Assembly (NCBI RefSeq): GCF_036567905.1
Contig: NZ_DATCTO010000085.1
Location: 1 to 40,900 of the forward strand
Reading direction: 5' to 3'
Length of the DNA: 40,900 nucleotides
DNA from: Candidatus Binatus sp.
Lineage (GTDB): Bacteria; Desulfobacterota; Binatia; Binatales; Binataceae
The notes under the pieces were generated by a model. That model made no database searches, was not told the DNA's origin, and worked only from the letters and a program-made list of their open reading frames with translations. Made by a program: the position numbers and the translations under genes. This document shows, one piece after another, positions 27,421 to 34,231 of the stretch; the first letter of the stretch is position 1; the number at the start of each line of letters is the position of its first letter.

Positions 27421-28194
27421 CTACTCCAACCAGCTGAGCTGCTTGTACATGCTGATCTGGCCGTACTGATGAGCGTTGCCATAGCCGGCCTGCGCGCTCA
27501 CGCCAAGCTGCCACGGCCGGTAGTAAAAGCCGAGATCCGGTCCACCCTGACCCTGCGAGGCGGCCAGGAAACCGCCGTTGTACATCGCGCCGCCGACGCC
27601 GCCCAGCACCATGTACTTTTCGGTCGAGAGCAGGATCGCCTGCAGATCGAATTCGGTGCTGGTCACGCCATTCTGGAAATCATGCATCGAGCTGAAAGAT
27701 GCGTTGAGCGGATGCTGACTGTGCAGGCATATCCAGCTGGAGAAATCTCCCTCGACCACGGCGGCATCGCTATCCGCCACGTCGTGGCCGCCCGAGACGT
27801 AAAGATGGGTCCCCGGGAACAGCGTGAAATCGAGACCGCCCTGAAACCGTCCGAAGTTGAGGCGCGGAAAACTGCCGCTGTCCGGCGCAAGCGGACTCTC
27901 GAAGCCGCCGCCGATCCACAGTTGGTAGCCGGTCGCGCGGCCGAAGACTCCGATGTACGGCGTAATGCTTTGCTCGACCTGCGTTCCCTCCTGAAGGACG
28001 GCATATTTGTCGCTGACGTAGCCGCCGCCAAAGGTGGTCACTTGGAGGAGTCCGGGCGTCTGCAGCGAGTAGAATCCCGGATACGTGTCGTCAAACCATT
28101 GCGCATGCGCTGCCGGCGCGATCAGGAGCGCGCTCAACACCACTGCGAACGCGAGTGCTGCGGTCATGCTAACGCGGGAAATTCGATTCTTCAC
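27421..28194 (-). CDS. Exported barrel-like outer-membrane protein, family not recognised
   Basis: Encodes 257 residues from GTG 28194, preceded by a strong purine tract (GGAGGAGGTGAGAGG). Residues 1-32 are a signal peptide ending APAAHA. The mature part shows alternating aromatic/hydrophobic strands with glycine turns (TTFGGGYVSDKYAVLQ, YIGVFGRATGYQLWIGG, GTHLYVSGGHD, DLGFYYRPWQLGVSAQAGYG), typical of a small outer-membrane beta-barrel. It does not end in the usual terminal aromatic residue (ends LSWLE), so barrel insertion is inferred only. It lies 18 bases downstream of the FecR-domain gene and 110 bases upstream of the cyclase gene, so the three are probably one transcript. Role: perhaps the structural partner of an envelope sensor. 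Confidence 0.8.
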   Translation of the reverse strand: MKNRISRVSMTAALAFAVVLSALLIAPAAHAQWFDDTYPGFYSLQTPGLLQVTTFGGGYVSDKYAVLQEGTQVEQSITPYIGVFGRATGYQLWIGGGFESPLAPDSGSFPRLNFGRFQGGLDFTLFPGTHLYVSGGHDVADSDAAVVEGDFSSWICLHSQHPLNASFSSMHDFQNGVTSTEFDLQAILLSTEKYMVLGGVGGAMYNGGFLAASQGQGGPDLGFYYRPWQLGVSAQAGYGNAHQYGQISMYKQLSWLE

Positions 28195-28212
28195 AACCTC
28201 TCACCTCCTCCT

Positions 28213-29031
28213 CTATCGAGCTCCCAGGCCGCCGCCGCCATGTATCACGGGCGTCGTGCATGCCGGACATACCACCGGCGGACATGCCGGTGCCGGTGCA
28301 CCGCTGGATCCCGGCGAGGTCCCCGTGAAGCCGACGCCACCGCCGCCAGTGCCGCCCGCGTTCGCGCTGTCGAGCGACACCGCCCCGGTCATCGCCAGCG
28401 GTCCGGCAGTCGTCGGAGGTTGGTTGCACGGCACGGTCGCCTCGTAGCCCGCGCCGACATCCTGGCCCGCGTTGGGAGCCCTCAGGGACGCCAGGTTGAC
28501 GGTCCCTCGATAGACGGAGACGTCAGTATAGCGTTCGCATCCCTGGTAGCCGGGCCGGATTACGTTCTCGGTGTACGCGGTATCGAACCTGGTGCCTCGC
28601 ACTGCCGCGACCGCGTTGGGAGTATGCACCTGGTAGTTTGCCGGTGCGCCGCCCGACGCGGCGTTTACCAGCGATCGCAGCACTCCCGAAACTAAACCCA
28701 CCCGCGTCGAAGTGGCTCCGCCGGTAATCGTGAACTCATCGAGCGTGATGCTGCTGGCGGGTCCCAGCTCGAGCCGGCTCTGATCGTTGAGCACGATAAC
28801 CGCGTGCCCGCTGGCGCCGGTCACGATTCGATCGCCCACATCGACCCCGACTCCCGACGCTGCTCCGATTGTCGCGCCGGTGCGCTGAATCTGGACTTCA
28901 CCGCTCACCGAAGAGAAAGATCCCGCTGCCGTCTGCGCCAGCGCCGGCCCATATACCACAAGCACCAGCACGCTTATGAGCAAAAGCTCGGCACCAAACA
29001 CGGCGCTATAATGACTTCGGTTTCGACCCAT
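28213..29031 (-). CDS. Exported FecR-domain protein
   Basis: The 272-residue protein has a signal peptide or anchor (about 12-33) and a FecR domain (about 40-200: SGEVQIQRTG, VGDRIVTGASGHAVIVLND, SRLELGPASSITLDEF, VHTPNAVAAVRGTRFD, VYRGTVNLASL). Its C-terminal 60 residues are Gly/Pro/Ser-rich with three cysteines (CPPVVCPAC). Classical FecR is an anti-sigma factor with a cytoplasmic N-terminus, but no sigma-factor gene is adjacent. This short exported form matches the free-standing FecR proteins that accompany CHASE2 cyclases. The start at 29031 has AAAGGAG 11 bases upstream and a good promoter at 29063-29092. First gene of the FecR/barrel/cyclase unit. Confidence 0.88.
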   Translation of the reverse strand: MGRNRSHYSAVFGAELLLISVLVLVVYGPALAQTAAGSFSSVSGEVQIQRTGATIGAASGVGVDVGDRIVTGASGHAVIVLNDQSRLELGPASSITLDEFTITGGATSTRVGLVSGVLRSLVNAASGGAPANYQVHTPNAVAAVRGTRFDTAYTENVIRPGYQGCERYTDVSVYRGTVNLASLRAPNAGQDVGAGYEATVPCNQPPTTAGPLAMTGAVSLDSANAGGTGGGGVGFTGTSPGSSGAPAPACPPVVCPACTTPVIHGGGGLGAR

Positions 29032-29062
29032 CTAATGGCGCTCCTTTACCGCTAGCGCTCTT

Positions 29063-29092
29063 TTTGTATTTGTCCGTGCAATGGTATGTCAA
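29063..29092 (-). promoter_or_regulatory. Candidate sigma-70 promoter of the FecR/barrel/cyclase unit
   Basis: On the minus strand a perfect -35 TTGACA (29087-29092), an 18-base spacer and TACAAA (29063-29068) would place transcription start about 25 bases before the FecR ATG. Confidence 0.55.
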
Positions 29093-29211
29093 CCGCCCCG
29101 TATAAGTACTTGTAACAGCAGCACAAATGAATCGGGCGCGAGTATCGCTCACGCCCCGGTCATCTCAAATTGAAACCCTGGCGCCCACGCGCGGATTCGG
29201 TTCGACAGTCC

Positions 29212-29610
29212 CTAACGCTTGGAGTATTGCGGCCGCTTGCGCGCCTTGTGACGCCCGTACTTCTTGCGCTCAACCTCGCGCGGATCGCGCGTCAGCATCC
29301 CGCCTTTGCGCAGCGTCGGCCGCAGCGTCTCGGTCGCACTGACCAGCGCGCGCGAAATCCCGTGACGGACCGCGTCGGCCTGCGCCGCGATTCCGCCGCC
29401 CTCGACGTTCACCAGCACATCGTACTGCCCCACGGTCTCGGTCGCCTCGAACGGCTCCAGAATCCGCATTCGCGACGTCGGGCGCGGAAAGTAGTCCTCG
29501 AGCGTGCGCTCGTTAATCGTGATCGTGCCGCTGCCGGGCAGCATCCTGACGCGCGCCACCGCGGTCTTGCGCCGCCCCGTAGTCCAGATGATGTTTTTCT
29601 TTTCTGCCAT
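29212..29610 (-). CDS. rpsI: 30S ribosomal protein S9 (uS9)
   Basis: The 132-residue protein has the family features: an N-terminal [19 protein letters not shown] (residues 10-28), [31 protein letters not shown], and the basic C-terminal tail ending in SKR that reaches the decoding site ([17 protein letters not shown]). It follows rplM after 57 bases that contain a 20-base tandem repeat. Shine-Dalgarno AAGG is about 15 bases before the ATG at 29610. Co-transcription with rplM is the rule across bacteria. Confidence 0.97.
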   Translation of the reverse strand: MAEKKNIIWTTGRRKTAVARVRMLPGSGTITINERTLEDYFPRPTSRMRILEPFEATETVGQYDVLVNVEGGGIAAQADAVRHGISRALVSATETLRPTLRKGGMLTRDPREVERKKYGRHKARKRPQYSKR

Positions 29611-29625
29611 GTGACGATCGTGCCT

Positions 29626-29687
29626 TGTTATACGCTGACGGTCTTGATTAGACGCTCACGGTCCGGATTATACGCTTACGCTTTTGG
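29626..29687 (-). repeat. Three tandem 20-base units around the rplM stop codon
   Basis: On the minus strand the unit CCGTNAGCGTNTAATC recurs three times at exactly 20-base spacing, the first being the end of rplM itself (AAGCGTAAGCGTATAATC). TAA stops fall at 29668-29670, 29648-29650 and 29628-29630. Since 20 is not a multiple of three, the three stops close all three reading frames between rplM and rpsI. Confidence 0.7.
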
Positions 29688-30114
29688 GCTTCTGCGCAGC
29701 GTGCGGATGCTCCGCGCCGCGATAAACCTTGAGCTTATTGAAAATCTGATGGCCGAGTCGATTCTTCGGCAGCATCCCCTTCACCGCAATCTCCAGCAGC
29801 CGCTCGGGCTTGGCTTCGAGCATCTTGCCCGCCGACGTCGTGCGGATTCCACCCGGCCATTCCGTATGGCGATGATACAGCTTGCTCAGCGATTTCGATC
29901 CCGTCAGGCGAACCTTGGCGGCGTTGATGATAACGACGAAATCGCCGGTATCCTGGTTGGGAGTGTAATCGGGCCGGGTCTTGCCGGTCAGCAGGCTTGC
30001 CGCGCGCGACGCCACCCGTCCGAGCGCTCGCTCGCTTGCATCGATCACCACCCAGTTGCGGTCGCGCAGCCCATTCTCGCGCGAGATGCTGCGGGTTTGT
30101 TCGGTTAGCTTCAA
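29668..30114 (-). CDS. rplM: 50S ribosomal protein L13 (uL13)
   Basis: uL13 is an early-assembly protein of the large subunit. Family segments are clear: WVVIDASERALGRVASRAA, RPDYTPNQDTGDFVVIINA, KLYHRHTEWPGGIR, KGMLPKNRLGHQIFNKLKVY and HPHAAQKP. The start is uncertain: TTG at 30114 (MKLTEQTRS, 148 residues) is closest to family length; TTG at 30132 would add six residues. Neither has a Shine-Dalgarno, and the tRNA-Asp gene ends only 22 to 40 bases upstream, leaving almost no leader. Followed by rpsI. Confidence 0.95.
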   Translation of the reverse strand: MKLTEQTRSISRENGLRDRNWVVIDASERALGRVASRAASLLTGKTRPDYTPNQDTGDFVVIINAAKVRLTGSKSLSKLYHRHTEWPGGIRTTSAGKMLEAKPERLLEIAVKGMLPKNRLGHQIFNKLKVYRGAEHPHAAQKPKSVSV

Positions 30115-30153
30115 GTTCGTGCACCAGTGCAAAAGTGAAATAGACGTTAATTT

Positions 30154-30231
30154 TGGCGGGGCCGATGGGATTTGAACCCACGACTTCCGACGTGACAGGC
30201 CGGCGTTCTAACCGGGCTGAACTACGACCCC
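30154..30231 (-). tRNA. tRNA-Asp (anticodon GTC)
   Basis: The minus-strand cloverleaf is complete: acceptor GGGGTCG/CGGCCCC (one G-T), D arm, anticodon stem CCGGC/GTCGG with loop CTGTCAC giving GTC, T arm GTGGG-TTCAAAT-CCCAT, discriminator G and an encoded CCA. It lies directly upstream of rplM. Confidence 0.95.
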
Positions 30232-30245
30232 GCCCGAACCATCCT

Positions 30246-30273
30246 TTGTTACATTTTCCAGCCCGCGTAGCAA
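30246..30273 (-). promoter_or_regulatory. Candidate promoter for tRNA-Asp, rplM and rpsI
   Basis: On the minus strand TTGCTA (30268-30273), a 16-base spacer and TAACAA (30246-30251) lie about 15 bases upstream of the tRNA 5' end, the expected distance for a tRNA promoter. Confidence 0.45.
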
Positions 30274-30340
30274 CAACGGTGCTCGCGCGGGCAGCGCCGT
30301 AATTTGATTTTTTGCGACCGAGTCCCGCACCGCCTTCTCC

Positions 30341-30383
30341 GTCATCCTGACGATGCGAGCAACGCGAGCTGAGGAAGGATCTC
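30341..30383. repeat. Dispersed intergenic repeat, copy 2
   Basis: GTCATCCTGACGATGCGAGC...GAGGAAGGATCTC is a divergent relative of the copy at 3206-3240, of the widespread 'GTCATYCTGAGCG...GAAGRATC' kind. It lies in the intergenic region upstream of tRNA-Asp. Confidence 0.5.
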
Positions 30384-30712
30384 GGACAGCTTCGCGCCAG
30401 CGAAGCCGGTACCGGTTCTTCGTTGCCTGTACGGATTGAATTCAACTCGGCTCCAGGGATGAACTATTCAGCCTGCCCGCGGCGGATTCGGCCTGCTATG
30501 CGTACGCTATGGTCAACCACCAGGAAACCACACGCTCGCGTCGGCGCCTTTTTCTTAACATTGGCTACCCGTGCCCACGCGTAATTTTGACGGAACAAAG
30601 CTAGCCCTTGGGGTGTATCCGCCACTAGACCACAAGTAATGGTATAAATTGCGCTTCCCAGCCAAATCGACCCTGCGGAATTGCGCAGGAAATAGGCGAC
30701 AGAGAAGACGAA

Positions 30713-30742
30713 AATCCGGGGATTCTTCGCCGCTGCGCCGCT
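30713..30742. repeat. Dispersed intergenic repeat, inverted copy 3
   Basis: Read on the minus strand, AGCGGCGCAGCGGCG followed by AAGAATCCCCGGATT matches the copy at 3206-3240 apart from short insertions. It starts directly at the stop codon of the CitE-family gene. Confidence 0.5.
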
Positions 30743-31780
30743 CTACGCGACCCGGCGCATCAGCTCGAGGATGTCGTAGCCGGTGATCTCGCGGCTCTTC
30801 GCCGACCACTCGCGAAGCTCCGTGTCCGACACCATCCCGGCCTGCGCCCCCTTGGCCAGGTCCATCAGCCCGATTTTGATCGTCGCCTCGTCAATCATCT
30901 CGCCCGATTTGGGATCGGCCATCGAGCCGCCCCCCTTCTCGTGGTAGAGCTTGATCACGCGGCGCGCCTCCTCGACCTGCTCGCGGCTGGGCGTGTAGCA
31001 CGCGTTGGCGATCTCCGCCTGCTGCGGATGTATCACCCAGGTGCCGTCCATCCCGAGGTTCGCGGCGCCGACGTTCTTCTCGCGCAGCGCCGTCTGTAGT
31101 TGCTCGACCCGCTCGGGTGAATCCGTGTTGCGCCACAGCCGCAGATAGACGTTGTCGATCGCGTGCAGCCCGGCGGCCTTGGCCGCGACCACCACCGCCT
31201 GCTTCGAGTAGTGAAAGTTCTGATTCTGATTCTCGACGATCTCGCGGATGCCCAGATTTGCGGCGTAGTCCGCGATGCCGAACACCAGCCCGCACATCCG
31301 ATCCGATGCGGTCGCGATCTCGTACGCCTTGATCAGCGCGTGCGGCGTCTCGATCAGCGACTCGATCTGAAGCCGGTAGTTCCATCCGCCGCGCTTTTCG
31401 AGATCGTCGAGCAGCTTCGACACTTCGCGAATTTCCTCGGGCCCGCGCGTCTTCGGCAGCATGATGCCGTGGAAGCGATTGGGCGCGCCGAGCACGACGG
31501 CCTCCATGTCGCCCTTGAAGAACTTCGAATGGATATTGTTGGGCCGCACCGTGACGACCTTCTTGCCGAAGTCCAGCCGGTTGAGCGCCTCGACCATCAC
31601 TTTGTGGCTCTTGTCGCCCTTGAACTCATACGGGCACGCGTCTTCGAAGTCCGCCATCACGTGATCGACCGGCGCTTTCACCGCGTCGGCGGCGGTGACA
31701 TGCAGCTTCATGTTGTGACCCGGATAGGTCAGCTCGGTGCGTGGAATTACGAAACGTGCGCCTTTATCCAATACGTACAT
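30743..31780 (-). CDS. CitE/HpcH-family lyase, probable malyl-CoA or beta-methylmalyl-CoA lyase
   Basis: Members are Mg-dependent TIM-barrel enzymes that cleave or condense acyl-CoA esters with glyoxylate or similar 2-oxoacids. The 345 residues show the family landmarks: VMADFEDACPYEFKGDKS (about 41-58, Mg/CoA region), the arginine strand VTVRPNN, IESLIETPHALIKAYEIA (metal Glu), GLVFGIADYAANLGI, and GMDGTWVIHPQQAEIAN. It is 25-30 residues longer than Rhodobacter Mcl1, with a C-terminal addition. In the context of a ccr homologue and MaoC/dehydrogenase genes, the likeliest job is cleavage of beta-methylmalyl-CoA to glyoxylate and propionyl-CoA, or of malyl-CoA to glyoxylate and acetyl-CoA; the exact substrate is inferred. 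GGGAGAG lies 10 bases before the ATG. Last gene of the minus-strand operon. Confidence 0.88.
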   Translation of the reverse strand: MYVLDKGARFVIPRTELTYPGHNMKLHVTAADAVKAPVDHVMADFEDACPYEFKGDKSHKVMVEALNRLDFGKKVVTVRPNNIHSKFFKGDMEAVVLGAPNRFHGIMLPKTRGPEEIREVSKLLDDLEKRGGWNYRLQIESLIETPHALIKAYEIATASDRMCGLVFGIADYAANLGIREIVENQNQNFHYSKQAVVVAAKAAGLHAIDNVYLRLWRNTDSPERVEQLQTALREKNVGAANLGMDGTWVIHPQQAEIANACYTPSREQVEEARRVIKLYHEKGGGSMADPKSGEMIDEATIKIGLMDLAKGAQAGMVSDTELREWSAKSREITGYDILELMRRVA

Positions 31781-31817
31781 CGATTGATTCTCTCCCGGAG
31801 AATTTCACCTCGGCCGC

Positions 31818-32300
31818 TCAGGGGTGAAGGTAGTGCAGCTTGCGCTTGATCAATACGGTGCGCTCGATTTCGACGACCACGGTGCCGTCGGGTTTCTTGC
31901 CAATCAGTTTGAACTTCACCAGTCCCGCGTCGGGCCGCTCCGCATCGCGCTTCTCCAGCACGGTCGATTCGGCGTAAATCGTGTCGCCATGAAAGACCGG
32001 GTTGGTATGCTTGCCGTTGTCCATCTCGACTTCGGCGATCGCGTTCTCGCTGGTGTCTTCCGACGCCAGGCCGACCGTGAACGCCAGCACCACGCCGCCG
32101 TACACCAGCAGCTTGCCGCCGACGTAGGCGCCCGGATTCTTGTCGATCAAATCCTGGTTGAAGTGCAGCTCGGCCGTGTTCATCACCAGCGAAGTGAAGA
32201 TGTGATTATCAGCCTCAGTGATCGTGCGGCCGCGCTGATGGACCAGCGTGTCGCCGACCGTGAAATCCTCGAAGTAGCTGCCGTCGTTGGTGATGCTCAT
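31818..32300 (-). CDS. MaoC-family hot-dog hydratase subunit (retains active-site His)
   Basis: The 160-residue single hot-dog protein has YFEDFTVGDTLVHQRGRTIT and the segment ADNHIFTSLVMNTAELHFN. Aligned to R-specific enoyl-CoA hydratases (DxNPxH), H46 is kept but the aspartate position is N41. The later GDTIYAESTVLEKR segment is typical of the family. It would hydrate an enoyl-CoA, possibly mesaconyl-CoA. Start 32300 lies four bases after the acyl-CoA dehydrogenase stop, so they are coupled. A close paralogue is at 33486-33953 on the other side of the dehydrogenase. The two may form a heteromer equivalent to the fused two-domain mesaconyl-CoA hydratase; this is inference. Confidence 0.85.
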   Translation of the reverse strand: MSITNDGSYFEDFTVGDTLVHQRGRTITEADNHIFTSLVMNTAELHFNQDLIDKNPGAYVGGKLLVYGGVVLAFTVGLASEDTSENAIAEVEMDNGKHTNPVFHGDTIYAESTVLEKRDAERPDAGLVKFKLIGKKPDGTVVVEIERTVLIKRKLHYLHP

Positions 32301-32304
32301 TGCG

Positions 32305-33471
32305 TCAGTTCTGCTCCATGATACGCCGGCCGATGACCTCGTACTGGATCTCGCTGGTGCCCTCGAAGATCGACAGCACCCGCGCGTCGCGCCAGAAGCG
32401 CTGCACCTCGAACTCCATCGAGTATCCGTAGCCGCCATGCACCTGCATCGCCTCGCGCGTGACCCGCTCGGCCATCTCGGCAGCAAACGCCTTGGCCAGT
32501 CCGGCCTCGTAGTCGCATCGCTTGCCGGTGTCTTTTTCGGCGGCGGCGAAGTAGCAAAGCTGCCGCGCGGCCTCGATCTCGACCGCCATGTGCGCCAGCT
32601 TGTGCCTGATCACCTGGAAGTCGCCGATCGGCTGGCCGAACTGCTTGCGGTCTTTCGCATACTTGACCGCGCATTCGAACGCCGCCTGCGCCACGCCCAC
32701 GCCGCGCGCCGCGGTCTGGATTCGCGCCGCCTCGTAACTCGCCATCAATTGGTAGAAGCCCTGCCCTTCCCGGCCGCCAATCAGGTTCGCCGCCGGCGCG
32801 TAGGCGTCGTCGAACTGCAGCGCGTAACTGCGCATCCCATGGTAGCCGATGGTGGGAATCGGCGAGCCGGTCAAAGTCGGCGGCATGAAGTCGTCGCCCG
32901 GCTGCTTCTCGAACAGGATCAGCGACAGTCCCTTGTGCCGCTTCGACATGTCCGGGTCGGTGCGCGTCATCACGGTCAGCATGTGCGCGCGATTGGCAAA
33001 CGTGCACCACATCTTCGCGCCCGTGATCAGATAACCGTCGCCCTGTTTGACCGCGCGCGTTTTGAAAGACGCCGTGTCGCTGCCCGAGTCAGGCTCGGTG
33101 AATGCGGCCGCGGTCATAAGCTCGCCGCGCGCGATCGGCGGCAGGAATTTCTTTTTCTGCTCGGGCGTGCCGTGGGCGCTGATCAGTGTGCCGGTGATGA
33201 TGTTGCGCGTCATCACCGAGCCGACGCTGAGCCATCCGCGCGACAACTCCTCGGTGACGATCGCCATCGAGATGTAATCAAGGCCCATGCCGCCTTCTTC
33301 GGCGGGAAAGATCACGCCGAAGTAGCCGAGCTCGGCCATCTGCTTGAGGATGTGTTCGGGGATTTCCTTGTTCTGGCGATCGAGGTCGTTGGCGATCGGC
33401 TTGATCTCGGCCTCGACGAACTCGCGGACCGAGCGCCGGATAATTTCATGCTCAGGCGTGACCAGAGGCAT
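32305..33471 (-). CDS. Acyl-CoA dehydrogenase
   Basis: A canonical 388-residue FAD acyl-CoA dehydrogenase. Landmarks are FTEPDSGSDTASFKTRA (FAD/substrate strand), ITGAKMWCTFANRA, KYAKDRKQFGQPIGDFQVIRHKLA, QVHGGYGYSMEF and SIFEGTSEIQYEVIGRRI, where the Glu of EGTSE is the expected catalytic base. From context it may be a methylsuccinyl-CoA dehydrogenase, although the characterised Rhodobacter enzyme is about 550 residues, so another short or branched acyl-CoA is possible. TAGGAG lies 11 bases upstream of the ATG at 33471. The gene sits between two MaoC genes with gaps of 14 and 4 bases, one operon. Confidence 0.94.
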   Translation of the reverse strand: MPLVTPEHEIIRRSVREFVEAEIKPIANDLDRQNKEIPEHILKQMAELGYFGVIFPAEEGGMGLDYISMAIVTEELSRGWLSVGSVMTRNIITGTLISAHGTPEQKKKFLPPIARGELMTAAAFTEPDSGSDTASFKTRAVKQGDGYLITGAKMWCTFANRAHMLTVMTRTDPDMSKRHKGLSLILFEKQPGDDFMPPTLTGSPIPTIGYHGMRSYALQFDDAYAPAANLIGGREGQGFYQLMASYEAARIQTAARGVGVAQAAFECAVKYAKDRKQFGQPIGDFQVIRHKLAHMAVEIEAARQLCYFAAAEKDTGKRCDYEAGLAKAFAAEMAERVTREAMQVHGGYGYSMEFEVQRFWRDARVLSIFEGTSEIQYEVIGRRIMEQN

Positions 33472-33485
33472 CTTGCGCTTTGCTC

Positions 33486-33953
33486 CTAAGCCGGGTTGCG
33501 CTTGCGAATCAGCACCGGCCGCTCGTACTCGAGCACCTTTTCGCCGCGCTGGTTGTAGCCGGTGGTGCGGAACTTGACCACGCCGCGATCGGGCCGCGAA
33601 GTGTCGCGCTTGGAGAGCACCAGCGACTCGGAGGTAATCGTGTCGCCGGGATAAACCGTCTCCTGCCACTTCATTTTCTCGTAGCCGAGATGGGCGATCG
33701 CGCGTTCGCTCAGATCCTCGACCGAAAGCCCGAACACCACGTTCATCACCAGCATGTGATTGACGACCACGTTCTTGTAGCCGAGGCTCTGCGCATACTC
33801 GCGATTGAAGTAGCTCGGGTTGAAGTTCATGGTGACGCTGGAGAAGAAGCTGTTGTCGCCCTCGGTGATCGTGCGTCCCCAATGATGCTTGAAAAGATGG
33901 CCGACCTCGAAGTCCTCGAAGTAGTGGCCACGCTCGATTCTGCGCACTGCCAT
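33486..33953 (-). CDS. MaoC-family hot-dog protein lacking the active-site His
   Basis: The 155-residue paralogue of 31818-32300 shares GHYFEDFEVGHLFKHHWGRT and TEGDNSFFSSVTMNFNPSYFN. At the hydratase active-site positions (DxNPxH) it has N43 and Y48 in place of Asp and His, so it should be catalytically altered or a non-catalytic partner. It retains GDTITSESLVLSKRD and RPVLIRKRNP. The ATG at 33953 is chosen because the beginning then matches the paralogue (MAVRRIERGHYFEDF); an in-frame TTG at 34049 would extend it by 32 residues. First gene of the minus-strand acyl-CoA operon, divergent from the ccr homologue across 278 bases. Confidence 0.85.
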   Translation of the reverse strand: MAVRRIERGHYFEDFEVGHLFKHHWGRTITEGDNSFFSSVTMNFNPSYFNREYAQSLGYKNVVVNHMLVMNVVFGLSVEDLSERAIAHLGYEKMKWQETVYPGDTITSESLVLSKRDTSRPDRGVVKFRTTGYNQRGEKVLEYERPVLIRKRNPA

Positions 33954-34231
33954 GTGAGTCGGTAAAGCTGCCTTCTTCCTGTGATCGTTGAATCGCGAAA
34001 AGTCCTGAAGCCGAGTCAGTTTTTTATGGAATTCACGGTTGTGCGTCAACCAACCCCCGCCGCGGCGATCGCTCCGTTCCCTAACCCGTGAAGGATAAGT
34101 ATTGTCTTATCTGAGGCAAACGGGTAGCTAATTCCGGCGCGCGTTTTGACCGAAACCTCGAACCAGGACTTGGCAAGCCAGCCGGAGCCGCCGCCCGCCG
34201 CGGAGTATCGCCCCTGTAGTAAAAGATTGAA

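Larger units (their letters stand above)
30232..30742. other. 511-base intergenic region with repeats and a tRNA promoter, no gene seen
   Basis: Apart from the promoter at 30246-30273 and repeat copies at 30341-30383 and 30713-30742, the stretch has a 6-bp hairpin CCTGCG/CGCAGG (30672-30689) and an AT-richer patch near 30630-30660. No open frame with coding character or Shine-Dalgarno is visible on either strand. Confidence 0.6.

Noticed and set aside
28213..29031. Anti-sigma factor regulating an iron-uptake sigma factor
   Set aside because: No sigma-factor gene or TonB receptor is adjacent and the FecR domain is exported, so the cyclase-associated role fits better.
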